A DNA stretch of 64,000 bases. It comes from Tethya wilhelma (lineage: Eukaryota; Porifera; Demospongiae; Tethyida; Tethyidae). Shown piece by piece: positions 11,437 to 24,585 of this stretch. Where the stretch lies: positions 3,629,786 through 3,693,785 of the forward strand of contig CAXIPT010000006.1 of NCBI GenBank assembly GCA_964030475.1. The letters are read 5' to 3'. Within the stretch, counting starts at the first letter, position 1; the number at the start of each line of letters is the position of its first letter. The notes below the pieces were generated by a model. It saw only the letters and a program-made list of their open reading frames with translations. It was not told where the DNA came from and made no database searches. A program made the translations under genes and the position numbers.

Positions 11437-13062
11437 GAATTGAATCAATAACACAGTGTCACCAGAAAAGTATATTTACAGACGATGCTTAAACTCTATA
11501 GCACTTTAACGGTCCACATCAATAATGGCATTTCAGACAGTTTGCTAAACAATCAATTACTATATAAGGCAAGAAAAAGAGTGGGTCTTAATTTATCATC
11601 ACTCAAGGTATTTATTGGGTATTGAAAGTACATATATAGCCCTTTCAAACTATAGCTTACTGAGAGATACAAAGAGAAGCAATAGATGGACACATACATG
11701 CTACACTTTCAAGGCAAATGGTAAAAATGAAGGGAATTATACTTATAATTTCTGAGACCAACCCTTAAAACCATATAACCCTAATGAAATGTTCAGAGTC
11801 AAAAGTCAAAAAGCTTGCAGTAGAAAAGACAAACCATTTAATCCCTCTTGACTGGGAACTTCACCATCAAATACTACTAAAACACACATTTGTGTGTAAG
11901 TAAGTACTAAATACGAGTGCCACTTTCTCTCGACAAGGTTCAATAGTCCTACGCCCCTAAAGGTGGGGACATTCTCGTAGGTCTACAGCCTGTTTAGCCT
12001 ACTGCCATACAGAAGGGAGTAGTTTTACATTTTCCAAGCCACCGTGTAATTGAACACGAATTACGAGTGGTATACTTTTATTTAGCAAAACGTATCAACT
12101 TACAGAAGGGTGTCCGTCTGCTTGATATCACCGCTTGAGCTTGATTTTTGGGTCACTGATTCTGTCCTTCCTGTCTTGTCTTTTCACCCCACTTGTTGTG
12201 CCCAATGTTTCTACTGCGCATGCTCAGTAGACTCCCATTTTTTAATTATTCACATGCTGTTCAAGCACTGGCCATGTTTTTAGTGTTTTGTCTGTTTTTG
12301 TGCGCCTAACTCTTCATGAATAGTAGCATACATATAGAGTGACATGTAGTTGACAAATGATAGACCAATAATTCATACCATATTGCTGTCTACTAAGAGC
12401 ATGGCAGTCACATAACTTTTGTCGGTGCTGTTTGATTTGAACCTTGGACCAGCTCATGTATTATGCATAAGAACTAACTCAGAGTATATATACTACTCCA
12501 TGGGAGGAGCTAAATGGGCCAGCTGTACTGCTTGCCAAAGTTTCAAGTTTCTTATTATACATTCCACCATGACTGCTATAGCTCATGGAATGGTGGATTC
12601 GACCCATGAAAACATAATTTTATCGTGACATCCAATACCATACACATAATCATAGAACGTTGTTTTTTGTTTTTCATGCTATCTGATCAATTTTTCGATT
12701 TAGCTAGCTATATATATATATATAGCTCCCTGGCCTCTTTATATATTGTTTCATTATTTCATCATTTTGAAGCTATTATTTTGACAGACTATGATCTAAA
12801 TTGTAACACACAAGTATATAAGTTGATGTGAACTTCACTGAATAAAATTTGAAATCTAAAAATTAAGAATATAACACTATATTCACTTGGATCGAAAAAA
12901 ATTTGGATGAGCTATTACACAAAAAAAATTTGAGATGACAAAAAATAATTGAGCACTATACTTATTAAAATCTCTGAGATCATTGACTACATACTTTATC
13001 AGTTTGTGCCATACATGGAATGCCTGGTGTGAAACAAAAATCAATGAGAAAATTGAAGGTGT
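11435..13062. other. Intergenic between the two tropomyosin genes
   Basis: About 1.6 kb, AT-rich, with no supported exon. It should hold the tropomyosin A promoter and the tropomyosin B 3' UTR. A GCGCATGC core, like an NRF1 site, is at 12216-12223, and a TATATATA run is near 12711-12722. Confidence 0.5.
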
Positions 13063-13681
13063 TCACATTTCACCAAGCTCAGCTAAAGTGGTTTCAAGTT
13101 CTTTCTTAGCTTCTTCGTACTTTGTTTCAGCTGCTTCAAGGTCAGCTGTAGAGATTGATCACAACGAATGAATGCAGTGTGTGTGGTTGTGTAGGTGCAT
13201 GGATGTTTGAGTGTATGTTATTTTTGTGTGTGTGTGTGTGGCACTTAGTGTGTTTGTAGTCTATTACATATATCGTATAGCTAGAATTTCAAGGAGTATA
13301 AATTTCGTTGTTTTGGTAGATTGCCAGTGATTCGTGAAAAATTTTATCCATGAAAGTTTTGGTATTGTATTGCAAGATATCAGGTGCAAGGCTCGTCAAT
13401 CCATGAAAATAAAATTACTTAAAGTTTTTGCAAAATATTACTCCTCGGAAATTTCTAGCTATACAGCAGCTACCATGTATGTACAGCCTAACAGGCCAAC
13501 TTATCACATACATAACTTTATTCTAATTAGAGATCATCATTACGCACCTTCTGCCACATTAAGTTGATGTTCCAATGCCTTCTTTTGTCGTTCTGCTTCA
13601 TCTGCCCGGGCCGATTCACTCTTCAGTTCGTCATTCAATTCCTTGATTTTGTCTCGCAGATCTTCCTCAAGCGCTGCTGCC

Positions 13682-13736
<55 letters not shown>

Positions 13737-14870
13737 AGGTATAGATGTTCCTATGTTATAAAATTATATAACAGGGTTGAAGCCAATATTAAGTTTACAC
13801 TCATTAATTCTCTCTTACAATAATGACTCATTTTCTATATCCGTGCAGCTTCTATAACAATGAATTCTCTTATAGAGCTATATTTAACCACTGCTAAGTA
13901 ATATGGTGGCAATTCGTATATAAAATTGATATTCAATGACTCAAGAATAGGCGCATTGAATGCTAGAGCATGAAGAAGTGATTTTAAGGATATTTTCTTC
14001 AAGAGGATAATTTAAAAATTATTATTTTTATGCTTCAAATAATTATTGGACTCATAATTTGCTATAATATATCAGTTCTAAATGGAGCACACAAAATACA
14101 GAATATATGATAACATCTCAACTGATATTGAACTGGAATTACCTGCTCATCCTGTTTCTCCTTGTTGATCACAAGTGAACTTTTTTCTGTCAATTCACGC
14201 TCTAGATCCTGTACTTGCCTACACGTCAATCAAGACCACAGACACACACAAATTAACATCATTATTTCAAAAAAAGCTATGATTAGAGTTAGTCAACTTC
14301 AATAATGAATCACCAAATGCATGATTGTGCACTAACTAATCTTAAGTGTTTATGTAAAGATAAACAATTCTGTCAAATTAATAATATTGTTTTGTTTATT
14401 TACATATAATAGACTGGATTGGTGATTATACATACCCAAAAATAGAACGTGATATTACGTCGTATGAAATAAACAAACTTACTTTCCCAAATCGTCGCAC
14501 TTGTCTTCAGATTGCTCTAAATCTTGCTCCAAGATGGCAATTCTTCTCTTGTGATCTTCGATGGCTTTATCTTTCTCCTCTAGTTCTTCTGTCAAAGATC
14601 TCACTTGAGTACTCATGCTCTCTTTCTGTAATAACCAATAAAGTCCACACAGTGATGTATGTATGCATGTATTGTATTACCTTTCATTAATCATGTATAC
14701 TTTTACTTAATTGAAATATAGCATGGGCATAATTATTACTCATATGCAATTTTTTAATAACACATAAAATTAACTAAATTATATATTATTACCGTATCAT
14801 AATCAGTTTCTGTTGTAGTCTGTAGCTTCTTCAGTTCCCTATATGTAGAGATGGTGAGTGATGTCAAATG

Positions 14871-14925
<55 letters not shown>

Positions 14926-14926
14926 N

Positions 14927-14969
<43 letters not shown>

Positions 14970-16896
14970 ATATTTTTTCCCATATACACAAATTTGTGTA
15001 TATATTACACTATATAGAAAACATAAGTAAGTGAATTTGCATGGGCGTGTTTCCATAGCTAGTGTGTCAATTTAGTTCTATTCTGGAAACTAAGGTTTGC
15101 ATACACACATAATGCAGGAGCAGTCACCGTGCATTCATTACCGTAAAGCAATTTCATAGCAATTAGTAGCACGAATTTACCAATCACAAGATGCACATAT
15201 TATAAGGTCCATTATCTACATGCTAAGCCCAAAGACTTTCCAAAAAATAAAAACACATACCCATAAATGTACGACAGTACGTTTAGCATAAGACTACAAA
15301 AAAAAGCACTTATAGGCATGCACATAACGTGATCAAGACTAACCCGGCTATATACAGCTAGAGGCTACAAAATTATCAAAGCAGCAGCTATACTCTGAGT
15401 GCAAAATTGATTCATTCTGTTTAGTGAAACTTAAAGTTTTTAAAAACTGCTACCAAAACAAAACAAAAAAACCAAATCAAAACAACAGCAAAATCCTACA
15501 TGCATATATACCAGCACGGCATTCTGATCAATAATTCTAGTCATATATGACAATTAAGCTCTATACATGCATGCATGCTTCCAGACTCTTCCATACTTGG
15601 CAGCTAGAACAAAGAATGGGTCAACAGTAGCCACACAATACATAACCTGGCACTCAGCACACTGCACTACACACAGTCGAGAGGCCAACAGTCCGGGTAC
15701 ATGGCAAGCGGGCCACATACCTTGCCTTATATGGAATTTTTGGAGCAAGAGGGAGCTAATTGGTATATTTGGATGGAGTATTTGGATTCCATTAGTGTGT
15801 TGGTCCATTAGTGTCTGGCCAAGTTTTCTGTACAAGGATATTATTGCCGTTGTACAAGCATAGCAAACACGAAGACACCCATGCACACACATACAGGCTG
15901 GCTACTATAAATTATTCATGCATGTAGCTATCTGTTTATTATGAGGCATATATAGTTATAATAATTATATTATTATAGCTATAATACATGGTTATTTAGT
16001 GGGAGAATGCTAAATAAAATTATGTATGTATTTTGTATATGTACAAAATTATGGATGGTTCAATGTTGGGTAAACTGAGTCTACAAATGTGCAATTAATA
16101 CGTGTACACACATATTATTGTGCATGATATTGAAATGGAGAAAGAACTATAGCTATAACATTTTCCATGGGATAAAGCTCTTGATGCATAATCAGTGCTT
16201 TACAGTATCTTTTTGATAAAGTTGTAGACTTATAATTATGCAATCACTGGTGCATTGTACCCAATAATGTCCATATCATAATTATTGCATGCTAAAATTA
16301 TAATTATTTCGCACAAGCTCAGTTTCCCTGAACATACTGCATACCATCCACACACTATAGTGTAACATTATACTATGATATTAAATTTCTTTAAAACATG
16401 CAGAAGCAATTGTAGGAGTATGATATATACCTTTCACTGTCTTCATGAGCTGACTCAAGATCAAACTTTTTCTGTGTCACTTCTTTTAGTCTGTCTTCAG
16501 CACTCTCAAGATCATCTTCAAGTAGTTTCACCTTTCGGTTCAAATTGTCTATTTCTTGCTCTAACTGCAGCAACAAAAGTTGAAGAATGATTATAGTATA
16601 ACTATTATAGTAATAAAATTAGACTGTCAGAATGTATGCTCAGTATAATATGGACCTGACTTACTAGCAACTATAGTAATTGTATTATACAGAGTTGTAA
16701 GAAATCTATGAGGCAAGTTCAGTTTATGGTTTCTTCTATTCCAAGCTACTTATTATCAAAGCCATTTGCGTATTATTTTTACCTGTTCAACTTTGTCCTC
16801 TGCTTCTTTCTTTTCTTTGACAGCATCGTCACACTTCTCGAGGGCATCATCCCTTTCTTGTTTGATGGTAGCCAACTTTTTCTTGATTTGCTCCAT
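13063..16896 (-). CDS. Tropomyosin (tropomyosin B), non-muscle-like length
   Basis: Seven exons keep phase: 16783-16896, 16431-16564, 14793-14838, 14483-14625, 14143-14218, 13548-13680 and 13063-13145. They encode 242 residues, close to the 245-250 of low-molecular-weight animal tropomyosins. The product starts MEQIKKKLATIKQERDDALE and ends TTLAELGEM. It is one unbroken coiled coil; the segment KVKLLEDDLESAEDRL aligns with the conserved RIQLVEEEL region of other tropomyosins. It would lie along actin filaments and regulate myosin and severing proteins. It is head-to-head with TRIP4 (465 bases between starts). The intron between exons 2 and 3 contains an N inside a long CA run at 14873-14963. 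A small exon hidden there cannot be excluded, but none is needed for phase. Confidence 0.85.
13269..13469. mobile_element. MITE-like palindromic element, family A copy 2
   Basis: Left end CGTATAGCTAGAATTTCAAG and right end AAATTTCTAGCTATACAGCA are inverted repeats. It lies in the last intron of tropomyosin B and has no coding capacity. Confidence 0.7.
13688..13731. repeat. (GT)n microsatellite abutting a tropomyosin B acceptor
   Basis: In transcript sense a CA run that ends in the acceptor of exon 6 (13548-13680). Confidence 0.9.
14873..14964. repeat. (CA)n microsatellite with an N at 14926
   Basis: About 90 bases of CA broken by a single N, in tropomyosin B intron 2 and about 35 bases from exon 3. 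The true length is unknown. Confidence 0.95.
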
Positions 16897-17361
16897 TATA
16901 ATATTCGTTAGATCAGTAAATTTGCCTGAAGAAAACCTACAATATAATAACTAAAACAAGAGCAATCACTAGAAGCTCAAATTTGCAGAATGCATAAATG
17001 CAAAATACGCATAGCACACATAAATACCACTCCAGTTGCGCGGAAGTTCACTACCTCCCACGAGCAAACGGATATGATTTGCGGCGATTTTCCTTTGATG
17101 CGGTTTGAGCTCGTTCAGGCTAGCGCCGAACTAAGGGGGCTTTATTTGGAATCCACCAAGATTGCTTCAGTGTTGTGCAAGCCAAAGACACCATCTCCTG
17201 AAGTGGAATAGCAAGTCTGGATGTGTTCAACTAGTCTGCAAAAGGAGGTAAGTGTATTATTGGTGATCTGTACACATAGATGCTGTTGTGTGCAAATTAG
17301 AGACAATTTATTTGCCAGCCTGATTTGCAAACTTCCAACACTGCACAGATCATTTCCGACC
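16897..17361. promoter_or_regulatory. Divergent promoter, tropomyosin B / TRIP4
   Basis: A 465-base gap between two outward-facing start codons. It holds an ETS-like CGGAAGT core at 17041-17047. A donor-like GGAGGTAAGTG at 17244-17254 and an acceptor-like CACAG at 17343-17347 suggest that TRIP4 has a non-coding first exon and a short 5' UTR intron. No TATA box was recognised. Confidence 0.5.
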
Positions 17362-18221
17362 ATGAAGAGAAGTAAAGAACCGTTTGCATTTGAGTCATGG
17401 TGTCAGAAAGAGCTCTCGCGTCTGCTCAAATTTCAAGTAGGCGAGGAGCTGGTCGAATACCTACTCTCCATGGAAACGCAGAAAGATATTTCTGAATATA
17501 TCCGAGATCTTTTAGGTGGTGATGGTTCGAAAGGAGTTTCCAATTTTGAAAGGGAATTTTTTAGACGTTGGCGCCCCCCTGAACGAACAGTAAGTCCCTT
17601 CACTACCGATGAGGATGTGGTCATGGAAGAACTCGTACGTGCCAACGAAGAAGATTTGTGTCTCTTTTCAGAGAAGAGCAGCGAACAGAACAAGGTATAA
17701 AAATTTATATTTAGAGCTATAGTTTCTATATTTAGAACTCATACTGTATACATATCTGTACATTTGATTCATTAAAGTGATCTGGGGGTGTGGTTGGCCA
17801 TGCCCACATATTATTGTACTACAGGGTGTCACGCCTCCACCTGGATTCAAGACGTCCTCTAAGAGCAGTTCTTCCCTCAACAATGAGGCTCATCGTCCAG
17901 GAAAATCAACCTCACCAAACACCAGTCAGACCCGTCAGTCCAGTCATAGTAGTGGTAGGATAATGGGGACTTCTGCCGTGTCTGGAACTGGTCAAACCGG
18001 TTTTACTACCAGACAAACTGGTTTGAGTGGAAAGCAAAAGCAGAAGTTTGTTCCGTTGATGAGTGCTGAAGGTCAGAATCGAGTAACTACCCAGCTACCT
18101 GGCAGACATGTGTGTCAGTGTTTAGGCCAGAAACACTCTCTGGTGAATAACTGTATAGAGTGTGGGAGAATTGTGTGCTCACAAGTAAGTTATGTTCAAT
18201 TTCTCTCTCTCTCTCTCTCTN

Positions 18222-18299
<78 letters not shown>

Positions 18300-21200
18300 T
18301 CCTTGTTTGCCTCTCCCTCTGTCTGTGTGTGTGTGAGAAGTATGATGTAGCTACATTCCTCATACATTGTTCCCGTGACAACTCCCTCCCTGCCATTAGA
18401 TCAATTCAGACCACATAAACCTTGCCCTTGGGAGAGCCCATGCCAACACAAACCCACAAATGACATTATATCGCACCCAATTGGAACACAATCCCAGTTC
18501 TCCCTCATTCATCATTGTATGTACATCCTGGTTCTTCCTCATGCATCATTCATCCTGTCTGTAAGCATTGTATGTGGCAGCTGGCTCTATTAATGATCCG
18601 TAGCAGCTAAAGAGAGAGATTATGTGATTGATGTGTGCTGTGTATGTGTACCCCAATTTGTATGATAATGTTCATGATGGAGTTGATCATATAATTGTCG
18701 TGAACCAACAAGCAAAGCTTGGAACAGTGTGGGAAGGTCTGTTTTATTTATTTTATGAAGCTAGAATCAAATGCATGCATAGAAGCTTATGACCATTGAA
18801 AGCTTGTCTATTTAGATTTCTAACTTTCTTTCTAGTCTATAGCTAAAGCTATGATTATACTCCGTGTGCAGTGTAGTATGGAGCTGTACTACATGTATGT
18901 AGATATATTCACTTTAATTTATATAGTTTTCTCTCTCTCTAGTCTCTGTATGTACAGCTGTTATTACTAATACTTTGTGTTCTTCTACGTAGGAAGGTTC
19001 TGGTCCGTGCCTCTTCTGTGGTGCTCTGGTGTGTACTCCTGAAGAGGAGGAACTGCTCACGAGAGAATCAAAAAAGGGTCAAAAGTTCCGAGAAAAATTT
19101 CTAAGGCAGTTCCAATTCAAGGTACACGATTCGCATTACTTTATACATAACCATATTTATACTTCCTACTTACCAGATGTACCTACAATGCCTTACCATT
19201 GCTCTCTATATATTGTCTCATTGGCCAGCCCCTTTTTGGTGAGGCTGCAAGACCACTCTGTATAATGTTAAGTACTATGTATGGACCTATTACCTCTCAA
19301 AGTGCTATTAGTGTACTTGTGTGTAGTTCATTGACCCATCCTAAAGCTCACTGCATACTTCGCATACCAGTCTATATAATGCCCACTATAATAATTATAT
19401 AGCGGTCCACTTAGTCACCACAGGATACCAAAGTACACTGGACGATTAGTTCATGCCCATGGAACCTTTTACTCTTGTAACCCTAACCCACAAAGAGGAA
19501 TCAAACGGACCACGAAACGCTCTGTGGCTATATTCTGCATTCATGGGAGGAATAAACACACATACCAAAAGGACATGATCCCGCACAATATTTATGTCTT
19601 TGTACAATTAAGGAATAGTAAGGTTATGTAATTGGAATGATGTTTTGTGTGTGTGCGTATGTTAGTAAGACATACTGCGCATTTTTTCACAAATAGCTAA
19701 CCTGATGAACACATTCATGTGAGGCCGTTGCCCTAATATGGTAGTATCAGTTTGGCAGCTGTTTATAGAATGAACTCTGTAACCATGGCGATAAGGGGGT
19801 GCAGGCCTCGATGATATTGTGTTGTTGAATATACTGCCTGGCTATCATTATGATAGCTAGTACTATAACAGAATGATAATAAAATAGCTAGTGTATGTGT
19901 ATTTCAATCTATAAGGGCCGCCCGGGAATTCTTTGTCAATTGAAATGATCTATTCAATCAATATGTAGTGTGTTTGTTATTTATCATAACAGAATGGAAT
20001 TTGATATCGCAAAATGTACTCCTTGTAATGGTAGGACGTGTAACAGTGTGCGATGTGTATTTGTCTCACTAATTGCATGGCTTATGTTACAGCTAGCTCA
20101 TAATCAACAACAGCCAAAGATCAATCCATGCATAAGCATAAACCAAGCTTCACTCTCCCTTCATAATATACACTGATTGTTGCCATAGTAGCCTATAGTT
20201 GCTTGCATATAAAGCTACGTACACATGGATCCATGGGTGTGCCTGCTCTCCATATAAACATATATCTTTCATAATATATAGCCAAATTGTACCAATAAGA
20301 ACTCGTGCAACTATATATAATGGTATTAATTATTAATATCTAGTGCATGACAACAAATTTGTTGAATCAATTATAAATAAATAATATCTAATTTGTTTCT
20401 ATTAGTGAAACGTACAGTAACCATGGCACCATTATGTCAATGCTAGTCACTCCTTGTTGCATGCATTAATTCATGTATACATACATACATACATACATGG
20501 TGGGCATTATTTAGGATAGGAGCAGAGCTCTCGACCACATTCAGAAAGCTGATGAACACAGTGCTGGACTGAACAGAGCTGTTGAACTAAAGGAGAAGCT
20601 GCTTCAATATGACCAAACAAGGTAAAAAAAATAGTATTATTGTAAAAATTATATCTTTGTAAGTCAATACGGTAAATACAAATGGATGGTTGTATAAATT
20701 AATGGATCGATCAAGGCGCGCCATATCTGCATGCATGAGTGAAGTTTGAAAGTTTAAGCAGTGTGTTTTATCATGATTGTATTACGAGCAATAGTAGTCT
20801 GTAGTTCAATACATTACCTTGACTGAAATATACTGTATAGCAGGAAAGTTTTGCAGGGTTTAGCTTTCACGGTTTTCACAGATCACGATCTATCCATGGA
20901 AGTTTTTATCTACGAAAGTTAAAATGCAAAAATGTTTGACAAGAGACATCCGAGAAAGTTATACCTCCACAAAAATTTCCTGCTATATGGTATAAATTAT
21001 AATATAGCTAAGCTTATCTACAATGTCCTGGCTTATATGGTGTGTCAGCGTGCAATGCATGATCACGATAATCTAATCTTGTTTGCCTCTATTGTGCTAA
21101 CAATGGAATTAGTCACTTATGGAGTGTATGCACTGCAAATTGGCGTGTGAATTGTGACAATTGTCCGATAATTAGATAAGTATGTTTATCTTCTGTTCGT

Positions 21201-21463
21201 TTTCGTTAATTGTCTGCATTCCTTTGATGTGGTTGTTGACCATACTTGGTTACCAGTGGAAACATGTGTGGAATGTTGTATGGGTTGTGTCGTAGTGAGA
21301 TGGATACAGCTGGAAAGGACATGGTGTGTGTGTGTGTGTGTGTGCATTATGTAAATGTGTTTGTGTATACGACAGTTGCATTTATGGTCAGGATAGCTCC
21401 CCTTTGGTTAAGCAAAATGTGAAATCATCATTTGGAAGCAGCACACACCTCCACTCAAGAGTN

Positions 21464-21513
<50 letters not shown>

Positions 21514-21767
21514 TCACCCACCCCCACACCCCCACACACACACACAGTGTCTCACGGACTAAAGTCATTGACGATGCCATGGACTACTTTGCCGTTGACT
21601 CCAACCGATGGCTGACGGCTCAGGAGAGAGAGGCTCTCAGGAACAAGCAGGAGGCACTCATGGAAGCCAAGCACGCTTCTCGAAGGAACCAACCCGTCAC
21701 ATTTGACTTTGCAGGAAGGAGGGTGGTGGAGGATAGAACAACAGTCGGTATGTGAGCATTTCAACTT

Positions 21768-21802
<35 letters not shown>

Positions 21803-24113
21803 TTTAATATAATAAATACTGTAATTTTGTATTAATTTTACGTTTCTGACTCTCCAATCGTTAGATAGTTTACATGGTATTGTGTGCTACTCTCATACCG
21901 TATATCTAGAAAATTTTGAGGAGTATAAATTTCACTATTTTTATGGATTATCAATTGGCCATCTGCAAAAATTTACCCATGAAATTTTCAAGATTGTATT
22001 GCAATAATATGAGTGGCGCTGCTCGATTCTCGAAAAAAAAAAAAAAAGATTGTAAAAAGTTTGGCAATCACCTTTTTGTGAAAAATTTATTTCTCAAAAA
22101 ATTCCAGCTGTACGGTTAATAATTTTGAACTTTGATCTCATAAATATTACAATGAACTTTGACCCCTCCCTCCCCTCCCACAAATACAGATATGTACAGT
22201 GAAGAGCACGCCAAGGATGCTCTCTCTGGGGTCAAGACGAAGGGTGGCTCCAGGGGGTGGCAGGGTGCAGCTGGTGAGACCGTCTTGACAACACATGCAG
22301 GTGCCATCTACAATCCCACCATCCCAATTGACCCTCCAAAGGTAAAACCATAGTTACAATGTCAAAATTTTCATCTCAATGTGAATATTTGCTTTTTTGT
22401 ACAACAAAGAAACATTTCTGTTAAGCTTAGTCATTTTGAGTGACTATTAAGTTTTTATAATGATTCTTTTTCAAAAAAATGTGTACTATTTTTATGGACA
22501 AAAAATGTTGTAATATCAACTTTTGGTCTGAAAAATAATAAATGATCGATGGTTCTGATGTTTAGTCTCTTAGTATGTGTAATAACTTTTGTAGTACCAA
22601 GAGAGCCACAAGGAGAAGAGAAGGCTGGCAAAGAAACAGAGAGAGAAGAGTTCCGATGCCTCCTCTATTGGTGGAGGGGAGAAAGATGGTGGGGAGAGAG
22701 AGAGTCAGCCGAAGAAGGCTTCCATTTTAAGATTACAAGACAGTACACTGCAAGAGATGAGAGATGAAGGTACATAATCATGCCTTTACGAGCTTTCTAG
22801 ACTGAGACATGCTCATGCAGTTTTGTAGTACGAAATTATTCCATCATAAAGTGATTTTGTAAATTCTCTTTTATGCTGATCACTGTGATGTTGTCTCAGC
22901 TTTGTAACATGATCTTTCCAAATCACTTGTTCATTTTGCAGGCAAATGTCTGAGTATGCACCAGCCCTGGGCTTCATTGCTGGTGGCAGGAATCAAAAAG
23001 TAAGTAAGATAGTTGTGGTCTCGTACCCAGGCGCTCTCTTTTTTGACTTTTCAATGGTGAAAAGTCAAAAAAAAAAAAAAAGCCTGGGTACGAGGCTAAA
23101 ACACTTGTGTATATTATACTACTTCTTGTCCTCTCTTCATTGAAGCATTCCTTTAAATGAATTTATTCTGTCTCATTTTGTTTTTTTGTTGTTGTTGTTG
23201 TTGTTGTTGTTGTCTTGTAGAGCTGAAGGAAGGAACTGGTACACCACACATCGTGGTAGGCTGTGGATAGCAGCAGCTGCCAAACAGCCAGAGAGAGAAG
23301 AGATAAAAAGAATTGAAGATTTTTACAAAAGGATTTATAAAGGTACAGAAGAAATCACTACCAATCCCTTTTATACATATAGCTAGCTTAACAACTAACC
23401 ATTACATTTTGAATTTTCATGTACATGTAGAAGAGATTGATTTTCCAAGTGAGTACCCAACCAGCTGCCTCTTGGGCTGTGTCGATCTGAAGGACTGCCT
23501 ACCTCAAGAGGAATACAGAGAACAAGTAAGTACAGCCTGAATGTATTAAAGATGATGTTGTGTACCTTTGTGGTTGTCTGTCTTTCATTAGTTTCCTGGT
23601 GGAGAGAGTGAGTCAGCGTATGTGTTTGTTGTGGAGAACCCTCAGCAGTTGACGGTGAAGTTTCCAATCAAGGGAAAGCACAAGATTTGTGAGCATAATA
23701 ATAATTATTATTAGTTATTGTTAATCTCTCTTGTCCATATGAATTAAAACACATCTAGCCAATACCATCATGCCACAATAATTTTTATGAGATTGTATAT
23801 AGGCTCATTGCTATGTAGTGTAGATAATTATGATGTTTTGTCGGAGTTTGTAAGAAAACTCTCTGTAAAGAGTCTTCAAGTCTCAAAAAATAATAATAAT
23901 GATGATCGATTCAGTAAGCTCTCTGGACCAAAATGTCTCTAGTAACTGCAGTAGCCTCATTTTATATTCCCAGACCTTACTTAATTCACACACGTGGACA
24001 AGTCAATAATCAACATACATTATACTTTTTTTGAATATGTAGGGAATCTTGATCATGAAACTCACACTGCTGCTAAGAGAGGCTGCAAACCAGTGTACAG
24101 CACAACTTATTAG
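17362..24113 (+). CDS. TRIP4: Activating signal cointegrator 1 (ASC-1)
   Basis: Twelve exons keep phase: 17362-17694, 17825-18184, 18993-19121, 20515-20621, 21548-21747, 22190-22341, 22595-22769, 22942-22999, 23221-23342, 23431-23525, 23592-23688 and 24043-24113, giving 632 residues (human 581). The N-terminal helical domain begins at the chosen ATG. A C2HC5-type zinc finger spans exons 2-3: CQCLGQKHSLVNNCIECGR, then a GPCLFCGALVC segment. The helical TKVIDDAMDYFAVDSNRWL segment and the C-terminal ASCH domain follow, with SMHQPWASLLVAGIKK, NWYTTHRGRLWIAA and CLLGCVDLKDCL. ASC-1 is a transcription coactivator scaffold and part of the ASCC complex with ASCC1-3, which acts in alkylation repair and on stalled ribosomes. 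The stop at 24111 is 472 bases from that of CHAF1A. Confidence 0.95.
18202..18288. repeat. (CT)n microsatellite with an N at 18221
   Basis: A long CT run 17 bases after the donor of TRIP4 exon 2, interrupted by a single unresolved base. Confidence 0.95.
20829..20999. mobile_element. MITE-like palindromic element, family B copy 1
   Basis: Begins TACTGTATAGCAGGAAAGTT and ends AAATTTCCTGCTATATGGTA, inverted repeats. The interior has paired segments such as TCTACGAAAGTTAAAATGCA and GAGAAAGTT. It lies in TRIP4 intron 4. A related, more intact copy lies at 26.2 kb. Confidence 0.7.
21464..21511. repeat. (CT)n microsatellite after an N at 21463, followed by CA
   Basis: The CT run is followed by a short CA run at 21525-21547 that provides the acceptor of the TRIP4 exon starting at 21548. 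Confidence 0.9.
21893..22117. mobile_element. MITE-like palindromic element, family A copy 3
   Basis: Left end ACCGTATATCTAGAAAATTT and right end AAATTCCAGCTGTACGGTTA, in TRIP4 intron 5. The interior AGGAGTATAAATTTC is shared with copies 2 and 4. Confidence 0.7.
23013..23097. repeat. Inverted repeat CTCGTACCCAGGC / GCCTGGGTACGAG
   Basis: An 85-base near-palindrome with an inner TTTTTTGACTTTTCA / TGAAAAGTCAAAAAA stem, 15 bases after the donor of TRIP4 exon 8. Fragments with the same CCCAGGC ends appear at 4747-4756, 25789-25812 and 53461-53645, so this is a fourth dispersed family. Confidence 0.65.
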
Positions 24114-24585
24114 CTAGACTGTACATAACCATGACACTATTATACATGTATGTTTATATGTTGACTATGCATCCACTAGTTAATTGAATCTCTCGATCAA
24201 TCAATCAATTACTAAACTGTATTATGTGAGACCGGTCTCTTTTTATTATAGCACAGGTGATCAAAATTGAATCAATTTCGTTAAATTTCGACAAAATTAT
24301 TAATTTTAAACTTAATCAAACTCAAATGAAGCAAGAATCAATAATGGCTATTATAATAACAAATTATAAGCTCCTGATTAAATTATAAGCTCGATCTTGA
24401 TACTGCAATAACCTGAACAAAGTAAAGGTTATAATGCTACTAAATCAATGCCATAATCGGGATGAATGCATAATTATTAATAGTTATCACAAGTATAATA
24501 ATTACTATAAGCCTGGTGTTACAATGCTTTCTTTTAAGAGAGGGGTAGACAGAGTTACATGCCATTGGTTGAATCTCCAGCTACA
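24114..24585. other. Intergenic, tail-to-tail TRIP4 / CHAF1A
   Basis: 472 very AT-rich bases between two stop codons. Should contain both 3' UTRs; no gene seen. Confidence 0.5.

Noticed and set aside
15554..15892. Open frames of about 100 residues on both strands in the tropomyosin B intron
   Set aside because: No recognisable domain, overlapping opposite frames, and not needed for any gene model.
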